A stretch of 64,000 nucleotides of DNA. It comes from Cryobacterium sp. Y29 (lineage in GTDB: Bacteria > Actinomycetota > Actinomycetes > Actinomycetales > Microbacteriaceae). Both the position numbers and the translations under genes were made by a program. Where the stretch lies: NCBI RefSeq assembly GCF_002929825.1, contig NZ_PJJN01000028.1, positions 1 to 64,000 of the forward strand. The letters are read 5' to 3'. Positions 33,050 through 42,053 of this stretch are shown here, piece after piece (positions within the stretch are counted from its first letter, which is position 1; the number at the start of each line of letters is the position of its first letter). The notes beneath the pieces are model-generated. The model did not search any database. It was not told where the DNA came from and saw only the letters and a program-made list of their open reading frames with translations.

Positions 33050-36000
33050 TTACAGGGTCAAAGCGTCGCGCTGCAGTTTGGCCTGCTCGATTGCGTGGCG
33101 CTTGGCCGATCCCGCCGCTGGGGACGCCGACGCCGGACGGGAGAACAAGAGCATGGCGCGCGGGCCGAGCTTGCTGGTCTCCAGGTAGAAGAACGGCCAG
33201 GCACCCTGGTTCTCTGGCTCGTCCTGCACCCAAGCCAGCTCGGCGTTGGGGTACTGGGCGGCTACGTCCTTCAGCTCCACGGCGGGCAGCGGGTAGTACT
33301 GCTCAACGCGCACGAGGGCGATCGCCGGGTTCGGGTTCTTCTCGAGCTCGTTCAGCAGGTCGTAGTAGATCTTCCCGGCCATGAACAAGACGCGCTTGAC
33401 GGCGCTCTTGTCGGCAATACGGGCGTCATCGATGACCGCCTCGAACTTGCCACTGGTCAGCTCGGCCACGGCGCTCGTCGCGCCGCGCAGCCGCAGCATC
33501 GACTTGGGCGTGAACACGATCAACGGGCGACGCGGACGCATGTACGCCTGGCGACGCAGCAGGTGAAAGTATGACGCGGGCGTCGACGGGCGTGCCACGG
33601 TCATGTTCTCCTCGGCACACAGCTGCAGGAACCGTTCGATGCGAGCCGACGAGTGGTCAGGCCCCTGGCCCTCGTAGCCGTGCGGCAGCAGCAACACAAC
33701 AGATGACCGCTGCCCCCACTTCTGCTCGGCCGAGGAGACGAACTGATCGATGATGGTCTGCGCCCCATTGGCGAAGTCACCGAATTGGGCTTCCCAGAGC
33801 ACAAGAGCGTCGGCGCGTTCCACCGAGTAGCCGTACTCGAAGCCCATGGCGGCGTATTCGCTCAGCAGGGAGTCGTAGATCCAGAACCGCGCCTGGTTGT
33901 CCTTCAGGTTGGCCAGTGGCAGCCATTCCTGGCCGTTCACCCGGTCGTGCAGAACGGCGTGACGCTGCACGAACGTGCCGCGGCGGCTATCCTGTCCGGC
34001 GAAACGCACCGGGGTGCCCTCGACCAGCAGCGAACCCAGCGCGAGCAACTCGCCGAAGCTCCAGTCGATGTTGCCGTTGCGGCTCATGTCGAGACGCTTC
34101 TGCAACAGCTGCTGCAGCTTATTGTGCACCGTGAAACCGACCGGCTTGTTGTTGAACGCGTCACCGATGAGCTGGATGACACTTTCGGGAACGCCGGTCG
34201 TCTCTGGCTCGCCAGCGGCGTCCTCGCGTTCCTGTGCCTCAGCTTCGGCCTTCGCGGTGGCGGCCATCTCCGGGGTGATGATCGGAATCGACGCGGTCTG
34301 CGCGGCGTGCGTTTCCAGGAATGCACGTTCGAGGCGATCCTGGAAGTCGCGGTGGGCTGCTTCGTATTCCTCCACGGTGATATCGCCACGGCCGACGAGC
34401 GCCTCGGTATAGAGCTTGCGCACGCTGCGCTTGGCCTCGACCAGGTTGTACATCAGCGGCTGGGTCATCGAGGGGTCGTCGCCCTCGTTGTGTCCACGAC
34501 GGCGGTAGCAGATGAGGTCGACGACGACATCCTTCTTGAACTCCTGGCGGTAGGCGAACGCGAGCTCGCCAGCACGCACCACCGCCTCGGGGTCGTCCCC
34601 GTTGACGTGGAAGATAGGCGCCTGAATGGTCTTGGCGACGTCGGTGGCGTAGACGCTGGTGCGGGCATCCTGCGGCAGGGTCGTGAAACCGAGCTGGTTG
34701 TTGACCACGATGTGCACGGTGCCGCCGGTGCGGTAGCCGCGCAGCTGGGACATCTGCAGGGTTTCGAGCACAACGCCCTGGCCGGCCATCGCGGCGTCAC
34801 CGTGAATGAGGATGGGCAGGGTGGAGAAGGTGCCGATCGGCTTGCGGTCCTGCTTGGCCCGCACGATGCCCTCGAGCACGCCGTCGCCGGCCTCGAGGTG
34901 CGACGGGTTGGCGGCCAGCGAGACCGGAATCTCGGCGCCGTCCTCACCGCGGAACAAGCCCATGGTGCCGAGGTGATACTTCACGTCCCCGGAACCGTGC
35001 ACGGTGCGCGGGTCTTGCGTTCCCTCGAACTCGCGGAAGATTTCGCCATAGGTCTTGCCGGCAATGTTGGTGAGCACGTTCAGGCGGCCGCGGTGAGCCA
35101 TGCCGATCGCGACCTCGTCGAGGCCCTGCTCGGCAGCGCCCTGCAGAATAGTGTCGAGCAGCGGAATGGTGCACTCGCCGCCCTCGAGGCTGAAGCGTTT
35201 CTGGCCGACGTACTTGGTCTGCAGGAACGTTTCGAAAGCCTCGGCCTCGTTGAGCTTGGCCAGAATTCGCATCTGCTCGTGGTGCGTGGGCTTGACATAC
35301 GACTTCTCTATTTTTTCCTGCACCCACTTGCGTTGGGCTGGGTCTTGAATGTGCATGTACTCGATGCCGGTGGTGCGGCAGTACGAGTCGCGCAGGACTC
35401 CCAAAATGTCGCGCAGCAGCATTTGGCGCTGCGAACCGAAACCGCCGGTCACGAAGGAACGGTCGAGGTCCCAGAAGGTAAGCCCGTGGGTGGCGATATC
35501 GAGGTCGGGGTGACTGCGCTGCGAGTACTCCAGCGGGTCGATGTCGGCCATCAGGTGGCCGCGCACGCGGAACGAGTTGATCAGTTCCTGCACGCGTGCG
35601 GTCTTGTCGACGGCGCTCGTGAGGTCGACGCTAATGTCCGGTGCCCAGTGGATCGGGTCGTATGGAATGCGCAGCGCTGAGAAGATTTCTTCGTAGAAGT
35701 TGTGCTGGCCGATCAGAAGCTCATGCACAATCTTGAGGAACTCGCCCGAACCGGCGCCCTGGATAACCCGGTGGTCGTAGGTGCTGGTGAGGGTGATGGT
35801 CTTGGAGATGGCCAGGCCGGTGAGGGTCTTGACGCTCGAACCCTGGAATTCGGCCGGGTAGTCGAGGGCGCCGGCGCCGATGATGCAGCCCTGGCCCTTC
35901 ATGAGGCGGGGCACCGAGTGAACCGTGCCGATGCCGCCGGGGTTGGTCAGCGACAGGGTCGCTCCGGCGAAGTCATCGGCGGTGAGCTTGTTCTTACGTG

Positions 36001-36871
36001 CACGCGTGACCAGGTCTTCGTAGGCGGCGAGGTACTCGCCGAAGGTCATCGTGTCGGCACGCTTGATCGCCGGGACGAGCAGGGCGCGGGTGCCGTCGGG
36101 CTTGGGCATGTCGATGGCCAGTCCCATGCCGACGTGGGCGGGAGCGACGACCGAAGGCTTGCCGTCGACCTCGTCGTAGTAGACGTTCTGGCTGGGGAAC
36201 ATCTTGAGCGCGCGAATGAGCGCCCAACCGATCAGGTGGGTGAAGGAGACCTTGCCACCACGAGCCCGCTTCATGTGGTTGTTCATGACGATGCGGTTGT
36301 CGATGAGCAGCTTGGCCGGAATGGTGCGCACGCTGGTAGCCGTCGGCACGGTCAGGCTGGTGACCATGTTGGTCGCGAGTGACTTCGCCATGCCGCGCAG
36401 CGGCGAGACCTGATCTTGTTTGACCGGCTCGGAGGCATCGACGATGATGGCCTGCGGGCTCGTTACGGGGGCGTCAGCGGGAACGGGGGCCGGTTTGGGC
36501 GCACTCGAGGTGGTGCGTGCCGTCGGCTGGTTCTCGGTCACCGGAGCCGGAGCCGGGGCTCCGGGAGCGGTCTGCGCGACCGGCGCGGCGGCCACGACCG
36601 GAGCTGCTGCTGGCGCCGTTACGGCTGGCGCCGGAGTTGCCGGAGCTGCCGGAGCGGTGGCCTGCGGTGCCGCAGAGGCGGATGCCGGGGTGTTCGCGGT
36701 CTGGTGGTAGCTCTCGAGCACCGGCCACCACGATTCATCCACTAACTTCTTGTCGATCAAGTAGCGTTCGTACAATTCGTCAACGAGCCACTCATTTGCT
36801 CCGAATTCGCCCGACGTTGTCTCGTCGGAAGCTCCACCGGTTACCTGGCCTGACACCGTGGGATCGCCCAC
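33050..36871 (-). CDS. kgd: Multifunctional 2-oxoglutarate decarboxylase/dehydrogenase E1 fused to succinyltransferase domain
   Basis: The 1273-residue enzyme is the actinobacterial OdhA/Kgd type. It has an N-terminal E1 helix (FGANEWLVDELYERYLIDK, ~23-41), an Ala/Pro-rich linker (~60-145), an E2-like succinyltransferase catalytic domain (~150-400, HRVIQGAGSGEF), and the ThDP-dependent E1 domains (~430-1273; MAHRGRLNVLTNI, GDAAMAGQGVVLETLQMSQL, NNQLGFTT). With lipoamide dehydrogenase and AceF it converts 2-oxoglutarate to succinyl-CoA in the TCA cycle; alone it can decarboxylate. No lipoyl domain is present, as expected. It starts at GTG, though a second GTG five codons later is possible. Confidence 0.96.
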   Translation of the reverse strand: MGDPTVSGQVTGGASDETTSGEFGANEWLVDELYERYLIDKKLVDESWWPVLESYHQTANTPASASAAPQATAPAAPATPAPAVTAPAAAPVVAAAPVAQTAPGAPAPAPVTENQPTARTTSSAPKPAPVPADAPVTSPQAIIVDASEPVKQDQVSPLRGMAKSLATNMVTSLTVPTATSVRTIPAKLLIDNRIVMNNHMKRARGGKVSFTHLIGWALIRALKMFPSQNVYYDEVDGKPSVVAPAHVGMGLAIDMPKPDGTRALLVPAIKRADTMTFGEYLAAYEDLVTRARKNKLTADDFAGATLSLTNPGGIGTVHSVPRLMKGQGCIIGAGALDYPAEFQGSSVKTLTGLAISKTITLTSTYDHRVIQGAGSGEFLKIVHELLIGQHNFYEEIFSALRIPYDPIHWAPDISVDLTSAVDKTARVQELINSFRVRGHLMADIDPLEYSQRSHPDLDIATHGLTFWDLDRSFVTGGFGSQRQMLLRDILGVLRDSYCRTTGIEYMHIQDPAQRKWVQEKIEKSYVKPTHHEQMRILAKLNEAEAFETFLQTKYVGQKRFSLEGGECTIPLLDTILQGAAEQGLDEVAIGMAHRGRLNVLTNIAGKTYGEIFREFEGTQDPRTVHGSGDVKYHLGTMGLFRGEDGAEIPVSLAANPSHLEAGDGVLEGIVRAKQDRKPIGTFSTLPILIHGDAAMAGQGVVLETLQMSQLRGYRTGGTVHIVVNNQLGFTTLPQDARTSVYATDVAKTIQAPIFHVNGDDPEAVVRAGELAFAYRQEFKKDVVVDLICYRRRGHNEGDDPSMTQPLMYNLVEAKRSVRKLYTEALVGRGDITVEEYEAAHRDFQDRLERAFLETHAAQTASIPIITPEMAATAKAEAEAQEREDAAGEPETTGVPESVIQLIGDAFNNKPVGFTVHNKLQQLLQKRLDMSRNGNIDWSFGELLALGSLLVEGTPVRFAGQDSRRGTFVQRHAVLHDRVNGQEWLPLANLKDNQARFWIYDSLLSEYAAMGFEYGYSVERADALVLWEAQFGDFANGAQTIIDQFVSSAEQKWGQRSSVVLLLPHGYEGQGPDHSSARIERFLQLCAEENMTVARPSTPASYFHLLRRQAYMRPRRPLIVFTPKSMLRLRGATSAVAELTSGKFEAVIDDARIADKSAVKRVLFMAGKIYYDLLNELEKNPNPAIALVRVEQYYPLPAVELKDVAAQYPNAELAWVQDEPENQGAWPFFYLETSKLGPRAMLLFSRPASASPAAGSAKRHAIEQAKLQRDALTL

Positions 36872-37025
36872 TCTCTGCTTTGAATTTGGATGCCCTCGGC
36901 GGGTTCAATCGCCGGGTCAATCTGCGCTTTCATTGAGCCTGTCGCTGACGATCTTGACCGCCAGGTCAGTCTGCCCGTCTAGCCTAATCCCATCCCGCGC
37001 CGCCATAAACACTCCTCTGAGCGGC

Positions 37026-37031
37026 TAGCGT
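37026..37031 (+). promoter_or_regulatory. Candidate -10 element for leaderless guaB1
   Basis: TAGCGT fits TAnnnT and ends seven bases before the ATG of the next gene. No Shine-Dalgarno sequence is visible, consistent with a leaderless mRNA. No -35 match is clear. Confidence 0.4.
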
Positions 37032-37038
37032 TCTTGGT

Positions 37039-38478
37039 ATGCAGTTCTATGGAACGACACCCAGTCACGATTTGACCTACTCCGACGTGTTCCTGGTGCC
37101 CGGCCAATCGACCGTCACCAGCCGTTTAGATGTCTCGCTGGCCCCGAGTGACGGCACTGGCGCCACGATACCCATCGTGTCGGCGAACATGAACTCGGTC
37201 ACTGGGCCACGCCTGGCGGCCTCGCTCGCCCGACGTGGCGGGCTCGGGGTGCTGCCGCAGGACATGCACCTGCAAGATTTGGATGCGGCCATCCGTTGGG
37301 TGAAAGACCAGTCGGTTCGTTTCGACACGCCGTTCGTATTCGCCCCCGACGACACCGTCGAGCTCGCCCGTCGGCAAGTTCCGGCCGTTCCCGGACAGGG
37401 AATTGTGATCCATTCCGCTGATGGTGACTACCTCGGCTGCATCGTCGCCAGCCGGCTGGCGACAGCCCTGCCCGACGCTCGCCTGGGTGACCTGCTGCAC
37501 GGTGAACTGACCGCGATCGACGCCGATGACGTGGACGGACCGCGCCGCGCTTTCGACCTGATGACCGAGGCCGACATCGACTTCGCTCCGGTACTGCACC
37601 ATGGCGTCGTGATCGGAACCCTCAGTCGCAAGAGCGCCCTGCGCTCCACGCTCTACCAGCCCGCACTCGACGCACACGGACGGCTCAAGGTCGCAGCGGC
37701 GATCGGTATCAACGGTGACGTTGCGGCGAAGGCTCGCGCGCTTGCCGCCGCCGGCGTAGACATTCTGGTGATCGACACCGCGCACGGCCATCAGGATGGC
37801 ATGTTGAGAGCGATCGGCATCGTCGCCGACCTGAACCTCGGGCTGCCGATCGTGGCCGGCAACGTCGTGACTCAGGACGCCGTGCGTGATCTGGTCGGCG
37901 CTGGCGCGACCATCGTGAAGGTCGGAGTGGGTCCCGGGGCGATGTGCACCACCCGCATGATGACCGCCGTCGGCCGGCCCCAGTTCTCGGCCGTGCTCGA
38001 AACGGCCACCGCCGCGCGTGAGCTCGGCGCTCACGTCTGGGCAGACGGCGGGGTGCGCTACCCGCGCGACGTGGCCCTGGCGCTGGCCGCTGGAGCGGCA
38101 TCCGTCATGATCGGTTCCTGGTTCGCTGGAACCACCGAAGCGCCCGGCACGCTGAATGTGGATGCCAGCGGCGCGGTCTACAAGGAAAGCTGGGGAATGG
38201 CGTCGACCAAGGCCGTTCAGGCGCGGTTCGAGCGCCTCGACGCCTACGACCTCGCCCGCAAGACCCTGTTCGCCGAGGGAATCTCGAGCTCGAAAATCTA
38301 CCTCGATCCGCTGCGCCCGTCGATCGAAGACCTGCTCGACATGATCACCTCGGGGGTGCGCTCCTCATTCACCTACGCCGGCGCCACCACTGTCGCGGAC
38401 TTTCACGAGAAAGCGCTCGTGGGTATTCAATCGGCCGCCGGCTACGAGGAGGGTAAGGCGCTGCCGGTGTCCTGGTAG
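37039..38478 (+). CDS. guaB1: GuaB1 family IMP dehydrogenase-related protein (probable GMP reductase)
   Basis: The 479-residue TIM-barrel protein of the IMPDH/GMPR family has inserted CBS-like sequence (~95-215). The catalytic loop GPGAMCTTR (Cys near residue 301), and the phosphate-binding ADGGVRYPRDVALALAAGAA and MIGSWFAGTTEAPG segments are present. The actinobacterial GuaB1 clade has been shown in mycobacteria to act as a GMP reductase in purine salvage rather than as IMP dehydrogenase, so I infer that role. It is divergent from kgd, with a 167-base shared upstream region. Confidence 0.9.
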   Translation: MQFYGTTPSHDLTYSDVFLVPGQSTVTSRLDVSLAPSDGTGATIPIVSANMNSVTGPRLAASLARRGGLGVLPQDMHLQDLDAAIRWVKDQSVRFDTPFVFAPDDTVELARRQVPAVPGQGIVIHSADGDYLGCIVASRLATALPDARLGDLLHGELTAIDADDVDGPRRAFDLMTEADIDFAPVLHHGVVIGTLSRKSALRSTLYQPALDAHGRLKVAAAIGINGDVAAKARALAAAGVDILVIDTAHGHQDGMLRAIGIVADLNLGLPIVAGNVVTQDAVRDLVGAGATIVKVGVGPGAMCTTRMMTAVGRPQFSAVLETATAARELGAHVWADGGVRYPRDVALALAAGAASVMIGSWFAGTTEAPGTLNVDASGAVYKESWGMASTKAVQARFERLDAYDLARKTLFAEGISSSKIYLDPLRPSIEDLLDMITSGVRSSFTYAGATTVADFHEKALVGIQSAAGYEEGKALPVSW

Positions 38479-38541
38479 TGCTGGCGGTCTTTCGCGGGTG
38501 CAGTATCCGCTGGCTGCCGGGCGCGCGGGCAGGTGCTCCGG

Positions 38542-38547
38542 TATACT
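38542..38547 (+). promoter_or_regulatory. Candidate -10 element upstream of the CNNM transporter leader ORF
   Basis: TATACT is a near-consensus -10 hexamer lying 10 bases before the ATG of the short leader ORF at 38558. The mRNA would start within a few bases of that ATG. No -35 match is obvious. Confidence 0.5.
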
Positions 38548-38557
38548 CATCTGAATA

Positions 38558-38635
38558 ATGGATGACCCTCCCACCGCTGAACCCTCGTCCCACAAACCCT
38601 CGCCCGTAGTCGCTGGCGGTGAGATCCTTGTCTGA
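38558..38635 (+). CDS. Possible 25-aa acidic/proline-rich leader peptide (uORF)
   Basis: The frame encodes MDDPPTAEPSSHKPSPVV and seven more residues before TGA. Five prolines and three acidic residues fall in the first 16 positions. It begins 10 bases after a TATACT hexamer, at or near a leaderless position, and its stop codon (38633-38635) overlaps the beginning of the CNNM-type transporter gene in another frame. Re-initiation at the transporter start could therefore depend on completing this peptide. The acidic-Pro N-terminus resembles in character the Salmonella mgtL leader (MEPDPTPLP), where such sequences destabilise ribosomes at low Mg2+. [11 protein letters not shown] is unproven. Confidence 0.45.
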   Translation: MDDPPTAEPSSHKPSPVVAGGEILV

Positions 38636-39980
38636 GCTGGTCATGCTCGGAGTCGGCCTCATCCTCACCGTCGGAACGGGCCTTTTCGTTGCCAGTGAGT
38701 TCGCCCTGGTGAATCTCGACCGCGCCGACCTCGAAGCGCGCCGCGATCGCGGGGAGACCCGCCTCGCCCTGACCATCTCCGCTCTGAAAATCACCTCGAC
38801 GCACCTGTCGAGCGCGCAGCTGGGTATCACCTTGACCACCCTGCTCACCGGCTACACAATCGAACCGGCCCTGTCGTCACTGCTGCGCGGCCCGCTCACC
38901 TCGATCGGCCTGCCCGTCGATCTTGTGCCGGTGTTCGGCGCCACGATCGCCATCTTGACGGCGACCCTCGTGTCGATGGTCATCGGTGAGCTGGTGCCGA
39001 AGAACTTCGCGCTGGCCCTGCCCATTCAGACCGCACGCCTGGTGCTTCCGTTCCAGACCGTGTTCACGACCGTTTTCAAACCGGCGGTGCTGGTGCTCAA
39101 TAACAGCGCCAACGGTCTGCTGCGCTCTGTCGGCATCGAACCGAAGGAAGAGCTTTCTGGCGCCCGCACAGCCGAGGAACTCTCCTCACTCGTGCGCCGT
39201 TCGGCCAGCGCCGGACTGCTTGAAAAAGATACCGCCACGTTGCTGCACCGCACGCTGCTGTTCTCCGGGCATACGGCATCCGACGTTATGACACCGCGTC
39301 CGCGCGTGGCGAGCATCCACCGCACCGATTCGGCGCAGGCGGTCATCGACCTCACTCGTTCCACCGGTTATTCGCGCTTTCCCGTCTTCGACGAGAGCGT
39401 CGACGACGTCGTGGGCATCGTGCACGTCAAGCAGGCGGTGGCTGTGCCGCGCACGCGCCGAGCGGATGTTCCGGTGTCGGCCCTACAGACCGACCCGGTG
39501 CGTGTACCCGAAACCATGAAGCTCGACGACCTGCTCGGCGAGCTGCGCGCCCGCGGCTACCAGATGGCCATTGTCGTCGACGAGTACGGCGGAACCGGCG
39601 GCGTCGTCACCCTCGAGGACCTGGTCGAGGAATTGGTCGGCGAGGTGGCCGACGAGCACGACCGGGCCCGCGCGGGCGTCGTGCGCTCTCCCGACTCACT
39701 GACCTTTCCCGGCATGCTGCGGCCCGATGAACTGCTGGAACGCACGAGCGTCGTCGTGCCGGAGCAAGGCCCCTATGAGACCGTGGCCGGTTTTGTCATG
39801 AGTGAGCTGGGCCGCCTGCCCGTGATCGGTGATCGGGTACCGTTGCGCGGCGGCTTCCTCACCGTTGAGCGGCTGGAGGGGCGCCGGATCGACCGGCTGC
39901 GCTTCACTCCAGAGGCCGTGCCCAAACCCGTATCGGCTGTTGAGACCAAGTCCGATCGAAAGAATGTGGGCGACAAATGA
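38619..39980 (+). CDS. CNNM/CorC-type (hemolysin family) transporter, full length
   Basis: The 453-residue membrane protein has a DUF21/CNNM transmembrane domain (~1-190: [55 protein letters not shown]), a CBS pair (~205-340) and a C-terminal CorC_HlyC domain (~350-435). The name hemolysin is historical; bacterial homologues such as CorC, CorB and MpfA move Mg2+ or related cations, mainly outward. The start is uncertain: GTG 38619, TTG 38628 and ATG 38643 are in frame, none with a strong Shine-Dalgarno sequence, and all lie at or beside the end of the leader ORF. It overlaps the paralogue by four bases. Confidence 0.9.
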   Translation: MRSLSELVMLGVGLILTVGTGLFVASEFALVNLDRADLEARRDRGETRLALTISALKITSTHLSSAQLGITLTTLLTGYTIEPALSSLLRGPLTSIGLPVDLVPVFGATIAILTATLVSMVIGELVPKNFALALPIQTARLVLPFQTVFTTVFKPAVLVLNNSANGLLRSVGIEPKEELSGARTAEELSSLVRRSASAGLLEKDTATLLHRTLLFSGHTASDVMTPRPRVASIHRTDSAQAVIDLTRSTGYSRFPVFDESVDDVVGIVHVKQAVAVPRTRRADVPVSALQTDPVRVPETMKLDDLLGELRARGYQMAIVVDEYGGTGGVVTLEDLVEELVGEVADEHDRARAGVVRSPDSLTFPGMLRPDELLERTSVVVPEQGPYETVAGFVMSELGRLPVIGDRVPLRGGFLTVERLEGRRIDRLRFTPEAVPKPVSAVETKSDRKNVGDK

Positions 39981-41053
39981 GCGACTGGGCCGGACTTGCC
40001 TGGTTGGTCGTACTGCTTGCCGCCAACGCGTTCTTCGTCGGAGCGGAATTCGCCGTGATCTCGGCCCGTCGCTCGCAGATCGAACCGCTCGCCGAGGCCG
40101 GAAAGCGCAGCGCCAAAACTGCGCTGTGGGCGATGGAACACGCGACGCTCATGCTCGCCACGTCCCAGCTGGGGATCACAGTGTGCTCGCTGCTCATTCT
40201 GAACGTCTCAGAGCCGGCGATCCACCATCTGCTCGAGGTGCCGCTGGGTCTGACCGGCTTGCCGGACGCCTACACCGGCACGATCGCGTTCATTGTGGCG
40301 CTGCTCGTGGTTTCGTACCTGCACGTCGTGTTCGGTGAGATGGTTCCTAAGAACCTGTCATTTTCGGTGCCGGACCGCGCTGTGCTGCTGCTCGCGCCGC
40401 CGTTGGTGTTCGTCGCCCGCGTTTTCAAGCCGCTGATCGTCACCCTCAACGCCTGCGCCAACGGAGTATTGCGCCTGTTCGGGGTGCAACCCAAGAGCGA
40501 GGCGACGAGCGCGTACACCCTGGACGAAGTGGCGACGATCGTTACCCAGTCCACCCGCGAGGGGGTTCTCAGCGACGGAACCGGCGCGCTCAGCGCAGCG
40601 TTCGAGTTCACCAACCTCAAAGTGCGCGACGTGGCCGTCGGCCTCGGCAAGCTGGTCAGCCTGCCGGAGTCGGCCACGCCGGCCGACGTCGAGAAAGCCG
40701 TGACCCGCCACGGCTTCTCCCGCTACGTGCTCATCGATGCTGAAGGCTACCTCACCGGCTACGTGCACCTGAAAGACGTGCTCGACCTCGACGTGCCGTC
40801 GGCCTCGGCCGGTGCCGCAACGCTGGCTGAGCCCGACAGCTACGCGGGAGCGATCCCCGCCAAGCGCATCCGTACCTTGATTTCGATCTTCGAAGACACC
40901 GACCTCGAAGATGCCCTCGCCACCATGCGTCGTTCGGGAGCGCACCTTGCGCGGTCGTTCACCGCCGAGGGCGAGACCACCGGGGTGCTCTTTCTGGAGG
41001 ACATCATCGAGGAGCTGGTCGGCGAAGTGCAAGACGCTACCCGCCGCGACTAA
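39977..41053 (+). CDS. CNNM-type (hemolysin family) transporter, short paralogue
   Basis: The 358-residue paralogue of the preceding gene has the DUF21 membrane domain (~1-185; AEFAVISARRSQIEPLAEAG, FGEMVPKNLSFSVP) and a CBS pair (~200-350), ending at EELVGEVQDATRRD. It lacks the CorC_HlyC C-terminal domain. The ATGA overlap and tandem arrangement suggest the two are made together and may form a heterodimer, since CNNM proteins are dimeric through their membrane and CBS domains. Such long-plus-short pairs are common in actinobacteria. Confidence 0.9.
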   Translation: MSDWAGLAWLVVLLAANAFFVGAEFAVISARRSQIEPLAEAGKRSAKTALWAMEHATLMLATSQLGITVCSLLILNVSEPAIHHLLEVPLGLTGLPDAYTGTIAFIVALLVVSYLHVVFGEMVPKNLSFSVPDRAVLLLAPPLVFVARVFKPLIVTLNACANGVLRLFGVQPKSEATSAYTLDEVATIVTQSTREGVLSDGTGALSAAFEFTNLKVRDVAVGLGKLVSLPESATPADVEKAVTRHGFSRYVLIDAEGYLTGYVHLKDVLDLDVPSASAGAATLAEPDSYAGAIPAKRIRTLISIFEDTDLEDALATMRRSGAHLARSFTAEGETTGVLFLEDIIEELVGEVQDATRRD

Positions 41054-41139
41054 ACCACCATCCCGGCCTGGGGCACGGGCGCACTCGAAAAGGCGGAGGC
41101 GGATCCGCGCGCAGATCGAAAACGACCTATCGTGGAGGC

Positions 41140-42015
41140 ATGGTGAAACGGCGCGGCTGGCTCGAATGGGAGGCCGAACAAGCCCGCGACTGGATCTCGC
41201 GGCCCCAGGCCGGTGACGACAAATACTCGCGCGGCGTGCTCGGCGTGCGCACCGGTTCCAAGGAATACCCGGGGGCAGCGGTGCTCGGCGTTGACGCCGC
41301 CGTGCGCACCGGGCTCGGTATGGTGCGCTACCTCGGTCCGCGCCGCGCTGCAAACCTCGTACTCCAGCGCCGGCCCGAAATAGTCACCATGTCCGGTCGG
41401 GTGCAAGCCTGGCTGCTCGGCTCCGGCATGAATGCATCCACACGAACGGATACCGTCACGGCCGCCCTGGCGGCAGCCTTCGCCGAGGGCCTGCCCACCG
41501 TCGTCGACGCTGGCGCCCTGGACCTGGTCTCGCGGGCCATCGGACCGACGGTGATCACCCCGCACGCGGGCGAACTGGCCACGATGCTCGCGAATGAGAC
41601 CAAGCCTGGCTCGGCCTCGCAGATTGCCGAGCACCCGGGGGAATGGGCTATTCGGGCCGCCTACCTGTTCGACGTGACGGTGCTGCTCAAGGGTGCCGTC
41701 ACCCACATCGCCTCGCCGTCTGGCGCCCGCCTGACCGTGTCGATCGGGCCGGCCTGGCTGGCGACGGCCGGGTCTGGCGACGTGCTCGGCGGCATCCTCG
41801 GCGCGCTCCTGGCGACCCATTCCGACCAGCTCGAAACGGATTCTGCCTCCCTCGCCCCGCTCGCCGCCACCGCAGCCCTGCTACACGCCGAAGCTGCGAT
41901 TCTCGCCTCAGCCGGCGGCCCGATCGCGGCCCTCGACATAGCGGATGCCGTACCGCGGGCTGTCGCCGCTCTGCTCGACCACGGAATCGACCCCGGTCAG
42001 CGTGTGGCCCGGTAG
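41140..42015 (+). CDS. nnrD: ADP-dependent (S)-NAD(P)H-hydrate dehydratase
   Basis: The 291-residue ribokinase-like enzyme repairs hydrated NAD(P)H by ADP-dependent dehydration. Motifs are SRGVLGVRTGSKEYPGAAVL (~29-48), the substrate/nucleotide loop TVITPHAGELATML (~145-158) and the phosphate-binding AGSGDVLGGILGAL (~209-222). The epimerase domain often fused in NnrD proteins is absent, so an epimerase must be encoded elsewhere. GTGGAGG precedes the ATG; a TATCGT hexamer six bases upstream would also allow a leaderless message. Confidence 0.9.
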   Translation: MVKRRGWLEWEAEQARDWISRPQAGDDKYSRGVLGVRTGSKEYPGAAVLGVDAAVRTGLGMVRYLGPRRAANLVLQRRPEIVTMSGRVQAWLLGSGMNASTRTDTVTAALAAAFAEGLPTVVDAGALDLVSRAIGPTVITPHAGELATMLANETKPGSASQIAEHPGEWAIRAAYLFDVTVLLKGAVTHIASPSGARLTVSIGPAWLATAGSGDVLGGILGALLATHSDQLETDSASLAPLAATAALLHAEAAILASAGGPIAALDIADAVPRAVAALLDHGIDPGQRVAR

Positions 42016-42053
42016 AACAGGACACGACGCGGCCGGTTGTGCCAAGGTGAAGC

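Noticed and set aside
33785..35680. 631-codon open frame on the plus strand
   Set aside because: It lies wholly antisense to kgd, whose protein is unmistakable. Its product has no domain and the amino-acid composition of a reverse-strand shadow in GC-rich DNA.
38558..38643. Frameshifted N-terminus of the CNNM transporter instead of a leader ORF
   Set aside because: The transporter already has a normal-length N-terminus from 38619/38628, and the leader peptide is hydrophilic and Pro-rich, unlike the hydrophobic start of CNNM proteins.
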